A stretch of DNA of 64,000 nucleotides from positions 26,096 through 90,095 of the forward strand of contig NC_011697.1 of assembly GCF_000150955.2 (NCBI RefSeq), in the 5' to 3' direction. The translations under genes and the position numbers were made by a program. How positions within the stretch are numbered: the stretch's first letter is position 1; every line of letters starts with the position of its first letter. The notes under the pieces were generated by a model that was not told the DNA's origin, did not search any database, and worked only from the letters and a program-made list of their open reading frames with translations. Origin of the DNA: Phaeodactylum tricornutum CCAP 1055/1 (taxonomy: Eukaryota > Bacillariophyta > Bacillariophyceae > Surirellales > Neidiaceae). Positions 52,692 through 62,537 of this stretch are shown in pieces.

Positions 52692-55358
52692 CTATACGAG
52701 TCGGTCGACTTTTTCCAAGCGAGCTGTCACTCGCTTCAAAGCCCGCTGCGTCAATTCTGTGATGATGTCATCGAGTCGTGCTCGTTCCGTCGTCGACAAA
52801 CTGCCCAGCACCTCAGTATAGTCCGATCCAACGCCGTCTTTTCGAGACTGGGATCCTCGACGAACGACACTCAAGGCAGTCTCTACGAAGTCGATTACCG
52901 ACTTCGCACTATTCGAGCTAAGTATGTCGCTTCGGCCAAGAGCTCCTGAACGGATTCCTTTCAACAGAACATCGATTGTTTCGATGCTTAACACACGTTC
53001 TCCCTTGATCAAATCGCCGATTTCATTGCCGAAAAACTCTCTCGCTCCATCAGCAATACCAAGTGCATATATCTCTTCGTCTTGTGATAACTTAGGTGCC
53101 GCCAAGTGCGTGAAGTCTTTCAGGCTCATGACACCAACGGAAGGTCGATTCACACCATTTTCATCCACACGTGGTAGCAAGATAGGGAGTGGAACCTCTT
53201 CTAAAGACGGAGGTTCAGGGAAGATATTTCCCAAGAAAGGCAATGCAGGTGGGCGCGGTGGCGTCAACAGCACAAGAACTTCCGCGACTCCTCTCCGGAA
53301 AATTTGCCGAGAAATCACATCTACCACATTGTCGACTTCGCTCTCTAGTAGATTTCTCAGAGATTCAGCATTGTCTGAGAGCAAGTAACGAAGGCCTTCC
53401 TTAAGACTGATTCCATCCTCCGGCACGGCGTCCAAGTCTACAAATGTAGCGCCCTCTTTGGCTGACACAGAGCCCGCAGCGTTGTTCAGTATAGCCAGCA
53501 ATCGAGTTAACTTCAGCCCACTGTTTCCTTTCTCCCCTGAATAGAGCACTTCTTGCAAAGCCTTCTGAATCTCGGGACGGCCCTCGCGAAGCAATTTACG
53601 CGCAATGAACGGATAGCTCTCCATGATGATTCCATAGTCAGAGTTTCCAGTCAAAGCAACACCTTCCAAAGTCACAATAGCTCGTCCCAAAATAGCAAAG
53701 TAAGGAGGAACTGAGAATGGAATGTCGTTCAAAACGGTCAAAGCATCCTGAGTCATCGCCTGAAAACCACCTACTTGGCTCTGCATTGAACCATCCTCCA
53801 TGCCATACAATTTTTTTAATTCCTCCTCATACTTTTTGGCCCCACCGCCTTTGACGTAGGGCGACAAAGCCTTGTCCATAAGCGGAACAATCGCAGCGCG
53901 GTTTGAGTCAGCCGGCAAAATTTGCAGCTTAATGAAGTCATCAACCAAAGCGGCATAATCCTTGTTAGCCAAGTGAATGACAGCCGAAATCATATTGTCT
54001 CGGTCTACAGGATCAATACTGGCCATGAGGCCGCAGTCAATCAAGGCAAGCTTGGCGCCTCCTTTGGTGGGCTCGTCCAACAAGAGCAAGTTTCCGGGAT
54101 GCGGGTCGGCATGAAAAAATCCAACATCAAAAAGTTGCGTCAAAAAGGCTTCCTGAGCAGCCGGTGTGACTTCAGCGATTTGTTCCGGGCTAGTGTCGGA
54201 CAGTTTTCGACCATCCATCCATTCACTGACCAAAAGACGACGCGTACAGAGTTCGTCGTAAACCAGGGGTACCGTCACGTCGGTAATATTTTTTTCGATC
54301 AGCATGTCTCGCAATCGGCGTTGGTTGGCCGCTTCGTTTTGAAAGTCCAGCTCGGTATAAAAACCAATTGCCCATTCGTTCAATAGAGCCACATAATTCG
54401 TTTTCTGCTGCGGCGCGAAGCGTTCGATCAGCCCCTGAAAAACTTCAGCCGCCCGTCGGAGCACGTACAAATCCTTACTCACGGTACTGAGTACATCCGG
54501 TCGCTGTACCTTGATGGCAACCCTGGTGTTACTCCCATCCGCAAGAGTAGCCAAATACACTTGTGCGAGACTGGCAGCAGCCACGGGTTCTTCGGAAATA
54601 CTAGTAAAAAAGGAGCCCAAGGGTCCCCCCAGCTCGCGTTCAATTTGAGCCACAGCCGTCACCGTATCGAAAGGCACGACTGAATCCTGAAGAGTTGTCA
54701 ATTCGTCCAGTGTAGCTTGCGGTAAAACATCCGGCCTTACACTCATCATCTGGCCTGCTTTGATGAAGGTAGGCCCAAGATCTTGCAAATCCATTCGTGC
54801 CTGTCTCGACAGGGCTGGAATTTCTGACTCGGCAATTTTTCCATCGCGAATAAAAAGGGTTGTGAGTTTCGTCAAGAAGGGCACTGCCTTTCCGACAAAG
54901 TATGCCCACCGCTTGTTCAATGCCCCCCGCTCTTTGGTCCAGTAAGCCTCAATCAAATCTTTATCGTAAATCAGGGGCAGACCTTCTTCGTCGATCGCGT
55001 TGGTTATGTTCCGATCCATGGAAATATAGGACTTTTTCACGTCCGGTGCTTCCAGTGTCTTCATAGAAACTGCCGCATTGACGGCGGCCGTGGCCATGGC
55101 GGCGGCCGACGCAATGCCCGAATTTTTCAGTCCTTCTCCGAACTTGTTACGATTCGCCTTGGTTACTTCACCGTTTATTCTCTCCTCCGTGTCGGGTTCC
55201 ATGGTCGAGGCATGTAGTGGCGCGTAAGGCGGCAACAAGGACGATGAACCTGCCGCGCGGGTAGACTGAGTCGACACGCTTTGTGTCGACGGAACAAAGG
55301 AGGTACATAAAGGTGCCCATACCAATAGCAGGGTCGTGTATTCCAAATATGTTCTCAT
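52692..55358 (-). CDS. ABC1/ADCK atypical kinase, plastid precursor
   Basis: A single exon of 888 residues. The N-terminus is a signal peptide with CTSFVPS, a plastid-type F motif. The ABC1 (UbiB/ADCK) fold shows the KxGQ motif (KAGQ, about 200-203), the Ala-rich loop that replaces the usual Gly loop (AAASLAQV, about 260-267), the ATP Lys in AIKVQRP, the catalytic region HADPHPGN and the metal motif IDCG. Family members act in prenylquinone metabolism and plastoglobule function in plants; here plastoquinone or tocopherol metabolism is the likely setting (inference). About 300 residues after the kinase core have no recognised domain and are longer than in typical ABC1K proteins. The linker before the core is Ala-rich. 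Confidence 0.9.
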   Translation of the reverse strand: MRTYLEYTTLLLVWAPLCTSFVPSTQSVSTQSTRAAGSSSLLPPYAPLHASTMEPDTEERINGEVTKANRNKFGEGLKNSGIASAAAMATAAVNAAVSMKTLEAPDVKKSYISMDRNITNAIDEEGLPLIYDKDLIEAYWTKERGALNKRWAYFVGKAVPFLTKLTTLFIRDGKIAESEIPALSRQARMDLQDLGPTFIKAGQMMSVRPDVLPQATLDELTTLQDSVVPFDTVTAVAQIERELGGPLGSFFTSISEEPVAAASLAQVYLATLADGSNTRVAIKVQRPDVLSTVSKDLYVLRRAAEVFQGLIERFAPQQKTNYVALLNEWAIGFYTELDFQNEAANQRRLRDMLIEKNITDVTVPLVYDELCTRRLLVSEWMDGRKLSDTSPEQIAEVTPAAQEAFLTQLFDVGFFHADPHPGNLLLLDEPTKGGAKLALIDCGLMASIDPVDRDNMISAVIHLANKDYAALVDDFIKLQILPADSNRAAIVPLMDKALSPYVKGGGAKKYEEELKKLYGMEDGSMQSQVGGFQAMTQDALTVLNDIPFSVPPYFAILGRAIVTLEGVALTGNSDYGIIMESYPFIARKLLREGRPEIQKALQEVLYSGEKGNSGLKLTRLLAILNNAAGSVSAKEGATFVDLDAVPEDGISLKEGLRYLLSDNAESLRNLLESEVDNVVDVISRQIFRRGVAEVLVLLTPPRPPALPFLGNIFPEPPSLEEVPLPILLPRVDENGVNRPSVGVMSLKDFTHLAAPKLSQDEEIYALGIADGAREFFGNEIGDLIKGERVLSIETIDVLLKGIRSGALGRSDILSSNSAKSVIDFVETALSVVRRGSQSRKDGVGSDYTEVLGSLSTTERARLDDIITELTQRALKRVTARLEKVDRLV

Positions 55359-56435
55359 GTTGCTTGCGTGTATTGATTTGATGCAGCGTTATAGTTGTAT
55401 AAAGGGTAGCCGAGTCGGTGGACTATAGAAGCGAGTCGTAGAAAGTTTGCCTATAACTTCAGTTCGAGCGAAAGATGGAATCGTTTCCTAATTTATGTCC
55501 ACCAATGTAGAGATCTTGGTACGTGTGGGATTGTGTGTGTGACACAACCCTTCGGTTCGGATTGACTGTGAGCTGCCGCTAACTGTAAGAGTACAGGAGG
55601 CCTTGATGACTGTGAATGAGACTGTCCCTGCAATTCCTGGACTTAGCCGAGTAAGCAACGTCAGAAAAAGGCACGGTTACGTTCTGGTCGAAAACGGAGC
55701 TGCTGTTTCTCACAAAATTTCTGTGCTGGTACATCGTGAGTCACCGGGACATCGGAAGCGTAGAAATTTCACTCGAATTTTTCTCTTCGTCATTCACATC
55801 GACGCACCGTAAACGCGCGATACGATACAACAGAACGTGAGCACAAACTGGGACGGACTGGAATGCTTACAAACCAGATCCTAAAAGCTAAGGATAGCAG
55901 GCCTTTTATGCCTGTCCGAAGGTTTCGTCCTTATTGCAACGTGGACATTATTTGTCGTATCAGAAAGCGCACGACTCAAAATTCGCGGAGAAAAAACCCG
56001 GGACTTAGATTTAGGCCAAACATCGACGCTCACAGTCAGTCAAGCAGGGCGCGCCAAATACGATTGTACAGACACTTATGGAGTCTACGGTGTTTGGGCT
56101 CAGGTAGCAAATATCTGCGAGCGTAGAAACCCACCAAGCACATACACTGCATCACTTAAACCCACATGGCGACCGAAAAGAGGCAAACGCAATCGCCGCA
56201 ATTGTCTAGAAGGACCTGTACAGCGACACCAATGAGATTTCATTGATTGCAAACAAACACGAGTGCTCCAGATTTTGTTGGTATACATTTTGTCAACGTG
56301 TCACATCAAAGACATTGACTGGTACCATAAAACGAAGTGGTTAAATTCCTATTTGAGCGTGTGAAAGTCAACAAGAAAAGTGGGAACAAAAGATAGGCTT
56401 ACAAGGTTTCAATAAATTCATATATTCTTCATTTT
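55359..56435. other. Long intergenic stretch upstream of the ABC1 gene
   Basis: These 1077 bases hold no supported gene. The nine-base word occurs three times: TGACTGTGA at 55563-55571 and 55607-55615 and TCACAGTCA at 56030-56038. The two nearest lie 205 and 249 bases before the ABC1 start. Short frames at 55603-55812 and 55863-56126 lack motifs and look like noise. Confidence 0.5.
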
Positions 56436-57428
56436 TCAAGCGGACGGTGCGTGTTGTGCCGGAAGGGATTGAGAAAGCCAGGCCGCCAAAGAGAAAAAGC
56501 TATACTCTTGTACGCTAACTTGAAACTGGCAAATCTCACTGAAGGATGAATAGAAACTCATAAGGGCTTCCTGTGCAGCTTCGCGGTTGAAGAACTCGGA
56601 ATGGACGTGCGCAATGTTCACGTACAGAGCTAACAGAGCCACAAACAGAGAACCGTTTTGCGTATCTCCGAAGTCGTATTTTTCGAGCAAGGCAACAGCT
56701 TTGGAGTACAAGCTCAGAGCCTTACAGAAGAAACGGGCTTTTCCTGTTTGTAGTCCGTGTCTGTGTAAAGCCAGACCGCAGTTGAACAGAACAAAGACTG
56801 CAACAGCCCCTTGTTCCACCGTTGATAAGCAATTGACAGTTGACGGAATGATAAAGCCTCGGCAGAAGAAAGCGAGACCATCGTTGTGTACCGTCGATTC
56901 CGGATCAAAAGCAAGATCGTGCTGGCATGGCGACATATTTCCATCGAAACGGGGTGTGTCGTGAAGGTCGCTCTCGGTTACGCTCACACTGGCAACACCG
57001 GGGCCCTCGTATGACGCCTCCATTCTGGCTGAGCAGGCAAAATCGGAACTCACGGTGGGTGAAAAATTGGGTGTGCCTGTCATGTTGTCTCGAACAAAAA
57101 AGCGGCGATTCAAGTTGTAGAGTGCTACGCTCAGAAGCTGAGAGGCTCTGCCGTTCTTTCCATCTCGCATGAGGCCAATCGCCACATTGTTGGCATGGGC
57201 AATATCCACTGCAAGAGAGCTCATGGGTAGCGGTGTTGTACTTGTCGAGCAAAAATTATGAGTTTTGGAGGATGCGACCCACTTACGATGGAAGAAAAGT
57301 AACGGAGAAGTCAAGTCAAATGTCGTCCACGAAGCGGAGTTTGGTATTGTGCGTTCATCGTAGCCCGTACAGCGAAGCTGGAGGTCACACTCGGGTTCGA
57401 CGAGCTCGGGTATCTTACGCTGCAACAT
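56436..57428 (-). CDS. Hypothetical TPR-like protein
   Basis: The frame gives 330 residues from ATG 57428; an internal ATG at 57225 (MSSLAVDIAHANNVAIGLM) is an attractive alternative start because the helical repeat part begins there. The C-terminal half has TPR-like helix pairs (VLFNCGLALHRHGLQTGKARFFCKALSLYSKAVALLEKY, then ALLALYVNIAHVHSEFF). The middle is low-complexity. TPR-like proteins of this type are common in diatoms and mostly unstudied. No signal or membrane segment is seen. A splice donor-like CGTAAGTGG lies near 57285, but removing an intron there breaks the frame, so I keep one exon. Confidence 0.6.
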   Translation of the reverse strand: MLQRKIPELVEPECDLQLRCTGYDERTIPNSASWTTFDLTSPLLFFHRKWVASSKTHNFCSTSTTPLPMSSLAVDIAHANNVAIGLMRDGKNGRASQLLSVALYNLNRRFFVRDNMTGTPNFSPTVSSDFACSARMEASYEGPGVASVSVTESDLHDTPRFDGNMSPCQHDLAFDPESTVHNDGLAFFCRGFIIPSTVNCLSTVEQGAVAVFVLFNCGLALHRHGLQTGKARFFCKALSLYSKAVALLEKYDFGDTQNGSLFVALLALYVNIAHVHSEFFNREAAQEALMSFYSSFSEICQFQVSVQEYSFFSLAAWLSQSLPAQHAPSA

Positions 57429-58183
57429 GTCAATAAACGATCTCCTGAATCTGACAATATATATGACGACAGGGCGATCATATTAGCTACTGAAAGCTGC
57501 GCGGGATCGACTGTTTAAGGAATGTCATTCATTCCCTGTTCTAAGACATAAGAGAAAGCTCGTGCTTTAGTCTAAGCATTGCTATCGATCACATGTATGC
57601 AATATATTTCGTGAGGTAGAGACACGTATTTATCATAAAATCAATTAATCTGATCTTTCATAGGAACGAATAAAGGACAGATTTATGCCGATGTGAACTA
57701 ATGTGACCGAGTATTCTTTGGATGGCTATGGGTATATCTTTAAATAGCGTCCATCCATTGAAGTATGGATTCTTTTGCCTCCAAGACGGACACCCTTTTA
57801 CGACCAGGAAAGAACACAATATTTTCTGATCAAATAGTGGTTTATCAAACACCATACAGAGCGTTTCCCAGTCGCCCTTACGAACATTCGAGTCTTGGTC
57901 ACAAAAATTTATATATTATGTGCGGTTTGGGGGGTCATTCGAAAAAGCGCAATATGTATGATGGAAAAGACCCGGAGCCAGTTGCATTGCAGGACAGACT
58001 GTTTTTTGGCGGGGTCCACATCGTATACACACACTTGCTGCGGGAATCGCTTTCGGCGATGAAACTCCGCTAAAAACCGGATTTCAAACTCTCTGTCAAT
58101 CAAATATTTTACCATGACAACGGCGACTCGCGATTTTAACGCAGCACTTATTCGCAGTATACCACAAAGGGGCCGTAAGGACG
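57429..58183. other. Divergent promoter region
   Basis: These 755 bases separate the TPR-like gene (minus) and the ankyrin/coiled-coil gene (plus). A 102-codon ATG frame at 57765-58073 has no recognisable feature and is not called. Confidence 0.4.
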
Positions 58184-59956
58184 ATGGTACAAGGGATCGT
58201 TCGGAGCCCTGTGGTTCCGTCCACCTATGAGCGATCACCTGTACCGATCAAGGTTGTCGGACGCCCCGCCAACGTGTCTAGCAACAATAGATATACTGCT
58301 TCCCCACCGCGACATTCGTCGCCGAGCAGAAACAATCTTAGTTCTGTTCCGTCGAGACACCAAAGCAAGGCTCGTGATGGTATTCCATACGTCCCACGGC
58401 TAGCAAATCCTTCCCCGACACGCTCGCGTATAAGCGTCGCTCGGACGACAAGCTCACGAGATCGCATGCTGCGACGTCGGCGCGAAGAATCCCGAGATCC
58501 GCCGCCGTCCGAGCAATCCCCGCCCGAACGATTATGTGATTACGATACGTCCGCGACCACTTTGTACGAAATGCTCGAGTCTTCCAATTGGGATGAGGCC
58601 CGAAGTCGATGTCGATCTCACCCGGAAGAAGCCCGAACTTGGATCGTTCGGAAAGACAAAAGCTTGCAGGTTCGATGGAAGCTTTTGCCTTTGCACGCCG
58701 CCATTATCTTCCAGTCCCCAAATTTTGTGGTTTCTTCCTTGCTGGAAAAATATTCTGCGGCAGCTTCTCGCCAAGACGACCAGGGTATGTTGCCATTGCA
58801 TCTCGCCTTTCGACACAAACAAGAAGATGAAGATCTGCTTGAACTATTGCTGGTACAGTTCCCCAAGGCGGTAATCATGAAGGACAGGCGTGATCGCGTC
58901 CCTCTGGAGCACGGTCGTGATTGCAAGTACAGCGCCAAGCTCATGCGGTTGTACGCGGATGCAACGGTGGCGGGATCCCGCGCTCTGGCCGCCAAAACGC
59001 TGTCGGGATGTGGAATGAACAGCAATCATACTGCCACAACATCGACAAACACCAGCGTCCGTCAAAAGTCGGAAACAGAGCACGAGAATCAAATCGCGGC
59101 GTTACGGGCAAAGTACGATTCGAATCTTCAATATGTGAAACAGCAGTTCGAAGAGCGCATAAACACGTTACGTGAGAAAAATACTGTAAACACTCGGCAA
59201 ATGCGACTCTCTGCCGCAGCGGAACGTCAGGTAGTAGCCCAACAACATCAAGACGAAATGAACGATTTACGCGACCTGCTGAGCCAGCAGGTTGGGAAGG
59301 ATAGGGACCAAGTCAAACGATTAAGAAGTCAAGTTGAAAACCTGCAACGGCAATTGCAGCAAAATGAGACGCAAAATGAATCAAGCGCTGCCGAAATTGC
59401 ACTCGTCCAGGCATATGCAGAGGAATTAAAGGAACACTTGGAGCAAAGTGTTCACGATCAACTCCAAATTCGTAATCTTGCGCTTCAGCAACAAGATGAG
59501 CTGGACTCGCAGCGTCAGCTACGAACTCAACTCGTAGAGACCTTGCTGCAACAAGAAGACTCGAATGTACAGAACGACCGGCTACGAGGGTCAAAGATGT
59601 TAGAAGTATCTGACAGTATTCGAAATCGCATAACAGATCTATTAGAGAGCGCTCCATCGCTTGAGTCTCGCGATCGCTATGGTTACAATCGTGTCAGAAA
59701 GGCACGAAAGGATACCGTTGAACTTGTCTACAGCAGTAAAACTAAACCGTCTGCCTCAGACGAAGGGGTACGTTTGCAGATGGACCAGAACATGAATCGT
59801 GGCAGCCCCCAGGAACAACATTACAGTGAAGAGCCCATCGAAGTTCAGGCCCAAGAGTTTTTTGCTGAAATACCACAGCCCACGGGGGATGTTTGCGGCC
59901 AAATTAAAATTTTGGGGGACGACATTAGTGCAATTACTGATCACTCGCACTATTAG
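58184..59956 (+). CDS. Ankyrin-repeat/coiled-coil protein
   Basis: A single exon of 590 residues. The first 130 are Ser/Arg/Pro-rich and disordered. About residues 165-245 hold two to three ankyrin-like repeats (LPLHAAIIFQSPNFVVSSLL, then GMLPLHLAFRHKQEDEDLLELLL). About 300-480 are a long coiled coil rich in Q, E, R and L (QVKRLRSQVENLQRQLQQ). Such proteins usually act as scaffolds. The partner and location are unknown. The start at 58184 is the first ATG and keeps a basic N-terminus. This layout is common in diatom genomes. Confidence 0.72.
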   Translation: MVQGIVRSPVVPSTYERSPVPIKVVGRPANVSSNNRYTASPPRHSSPSRNNLSSVPSRHQSKARDGIPYVPRLANPSPTRSRISVARTTSSRDRMLRRRREESRDPPPSEQSPPERLCDYDTSATTLYEMLESSNWDEARSRCRSHPEEARTWIVRKDKSLQVRWKLLPLHAAIIFQSPNFVVSSLLEKYSAAASRQDDQGMLPLHLAFRHKQEDEDLLELLLVQFPKAVIMKDRRDRVPLEHGRDCKYSAKLMRLYADATVAGSRALAAKTLSGCGMNSNHTATTSTNTSVRQKSETEHENQIAALRAKYDSNLQYVKQQFEERINTLREKNTVNTRQMRLSAAAERQVVAQQHQDEMNDLRDLLSQQVGKDRDQVKRLRSQVENLQRQLQQNETQNESSAAEIALVQAYAEELKEHLEQSVHDQLQIRNLALQQQDELDSQRQLRTQLVETLLQQEDSNVQNDRLRGSKMLEVSDSIRNRITDLLESAPSLESRDRYGYNRVRKARKDTVELVYSSKTKPSASDEGVRLQMDQNMNRGSPQEQHYSEEPIEVQAQEFFAEIPQPTGDVCGQIKILGDDISAITDHSHY

Positions 59957-60018
59957 AGAGCGCAAAAATAAGCTACCGGAAGTAAAGTAAAATGACGCAA
60001 TGGATTGAAAGTTTGTCG

Positions 60019-61492
60019 CTACTCGTCGACTGCATCAAAGAACTCCGTGCTCGCGCGTTCGAGTCTAATGTTTCTGTTCGATCTCGTTTCTTCCTCCTCT
60101 TTTAACTGCTGAATTGTGCGGGCTCGCTCTAGTACTTGCCTTTGCTTTTCTTGATATTCAGCGTTTCGCTCGCGGAGCGATTTGTGAATTGCCTGCCGCA
60201 AATCGTGGACGAACCAGACGGCTGTTTCAGCAATGAAGATAGCCAAGAACCATGAAAAGAAATACGCATTCCCTACCTGCCACAACACAAAGATAGACCA
60301 AAGAAATATAGTCAGCAGATGCTAAGACGCAGTTTTTCCTACCGGTGGAATACTCACTAGCGAAGCAGGCCCCCCGGGGGTTGTGGCCATCATGATCGCC
60401 GGAACCCATCCTACTACAAGCAACAGGAGCGATACTCCTTCAGCTGTGTTTTCGGCGCGGCTTTTCTCTTCATTGCTACCATCCGGCTTGGTCTCTCGAA
60501 AGATCTCGGCTAGGACAAACGCTAATGATGGAACAAAAGTGAATACTGTCATGATGATCAAAAACTGCCACAAGCCATCTTTTACCTCATCAAATTGCCT
60601 GCGGTTCAAGCAGAATGGAAGATGTATTGAGAACGCAGATAATAAGCATTGTTGAAAGCTGTCGAACGCCTTACCTGTAAATAAGAATCGATGCCAGCCT
60701 TCCATCATCAAGACCACTATGATTTCTCCAAAGATCCATATACCAAGCAAACGTGAAAGCGTTCAAAAATAGAATACAGAGCCACCCTGGCGCTCGGTAC
60801 GGCCAACTGGTAATAAATGATTTAAAACTTGCCAAACCGCAGTCTACCCACCAGCGTTCTAGGATCCAGTAGCTTGAGAAGCAACAGGTCCATGCACTGT
60901 AGTATAAGCTGTACTGTTCTTTTCCGTCACCGGCTATTCCCTTAACAGTTGTTTCAATTCCAACTGCAATTGACCACCATAAAACCAAGAAGAGGGCAAG
61001 GAAAAGCTCAAAGCGGCTTTTCGACTTGAAAGCCGAAATCCAGACTTTTTCCAGCGGTGTTACCCGATCCAAGTGTGACAGTAAGGCAGCCCCGGATACG
61101 ACCAGGCTCACCACAGATACGGCGACAGAATATCGGCGCTGCTGGGAAGTTGATGGAACTGCAATAGATGAAATGACATCGCTGCTTTTTTGAGAAGCAT
61201 CGTAGTTTATAAAGGAAGCTAGAAATAGCGTAATGTAGCCCTTCAGACGGGAGCTTTTGTACAACTTGATAATTTCTTTCTGAGGCACGGGCTCCCCTGG
61301 ATTTTCTGCGTCAGCTGCATCGGAATTGGGGGATGCATTAAGAGAAGGGAGAATGGTCTCCGCTTCACTACCAACGCCCTCATCACAACTACCAGCTTCG
61401 GGTTTGCTCTGTTCCTCGTTTCGAGCAACTGAAGATTCGCCAGAACCTTCTAGCGATTGTCTATGAATCGTGGAATTAACTGCAAACAACAT
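60019..61492 (-). CDS. Multi-pass membrane protein, unknown family
   Basis: Three exons, 61492..60675, 60598..60358 and 60276..60019, give about 438 residues. The joints were chosen by phase and by restoring a smooth membrane-protein sequence (IYRQFDEVKDG, then ASLVGNAYFFSW). The first 85 residues are acidic and disordered. After that come about seven hydrophobic segments: SVAVSVVSLVVSG, FELFLALFLVLWW, a WTCCFSSYWIL region, WLCILFLNAFTFAWYM, FLIIMTVFTFVPSLAFVLAEIF, VSLLLLVVGWVPAIMMA, and WFLAIFIAETAVWFV. The C-terminus is a charged helix rich in E, Q and R. The motif FRETKPDGSN between membrane segments and the TTPGG loop look conserved-like. No enzyme signature is seen; function is unknown. 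Confidence 0.72.
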
Positions 61493-62537
61493 CCATACGA
61501 TACTCGGCCTTTTCTTACGTGGTCGAGCGAATTCGCGATATCAAATATTCTTCGCGTAGAACGTCAACCCTGGCACCGTCTGATTTGTATCAAGTTTCTC
61601 TTTACTGTTAATACCCGCTTCAAAAATGTTCTGCTGTAGTCTGACAGTGAGTCAAGAAGGAAACAGATCGACACGGCCATTACAGATGACTGTGAACTCG
61701 TACCGAGATCAAACGAAATAGGTGAGGGGTCGATACGAGTGTACGTCGTACGTTGAAATGTCGTGTATTCATATAAATAATCGTTGTAATTATGTTCGCA
61801 ACAAAAGCCTGGAAGTGTGGCAATGACGCGTTAGTTTGTAAAGGCTTGAATGTGGAGCAAATTGTATTTTTCAGTCTTGTCGACAAAAATTGCCTCTGGG
61901 TACTTCCTTATATAATGCTTTTCTGGTTCTTATGCAATGGTAAGTATATTCGAATTTTTTTGCAGAAGTAATTCAAAATTTCATTTTAGAGAAGAGTCGG
62001 GTTTGTTCAAATATAATTAGAATTCATTCCCTATACAGAAATATGGATGAGAACTCCTTGCACCTATTAATGCCGAAATTGCCTCGGGCGTTTGAATTTA
62101 AAGAGCCTTAATACTTACAACTCGGCAAATAGTTCAAATAATTAACGAAATTTGTGTATTATTTAGAGCAAAATTTTTGCGGAACTGCATAGCGTTCATG
62201 GGTTTACAACGACCTCGCTAATTTTTCAAAGTAATCAAAATATAGGTGTTGCTCGCGCTTGCGAACAAAAAATCCACTGAAGACCCCCCCCCCCCCCCCG
62301 CGTACTTCACTGTCAGCGGCGGGTGTTGAAAGGCTCGTTTTTGATCAGATGTAGCGCGTACGCGAGCCTCAGTAATTCTAAAACACAACTTTGCTTTTAT
62401 CTCAGGGTCAGATCAAGCTCCCGCTCAATATACTTTTCCATCGATTCCCCACTGAATTTCCTCTAAACCCGCAATTGTAAAGCTCGAAACAATCTCTGTC
62501 AGTGAAGAGCGATTGAGAGTTTCGTTTTCCAGACAGT
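61493..62537. other. Long divergent intergenic stretch
   Basis: These 1045 AT-rich bases lie between the membrane-protein gene (minus) and the charged-repeat gene (plus). TGACTGTGA occurs at 61687-61695, 195 bases from the minus-strand start. A poly-C run is listed separately. No gene is seen. Confidence 0.45.
62284..62299 (+). repeat. Poly-C run of about 16
   Basis: An uninterrupted run of C, preceded by GAAGA and followed by GCG, lies 240 bases before the next plus-strand start. Such runs are unstable and prone to read errors. Confidence 0.8.

Noticed and set aside
57765-58073. 102-codon ATG frame before the ankyrin/coiled-coil gene
   Set aside because: No signal, domain or repeat, and it sits in a divergent promoter; kept as unproven.
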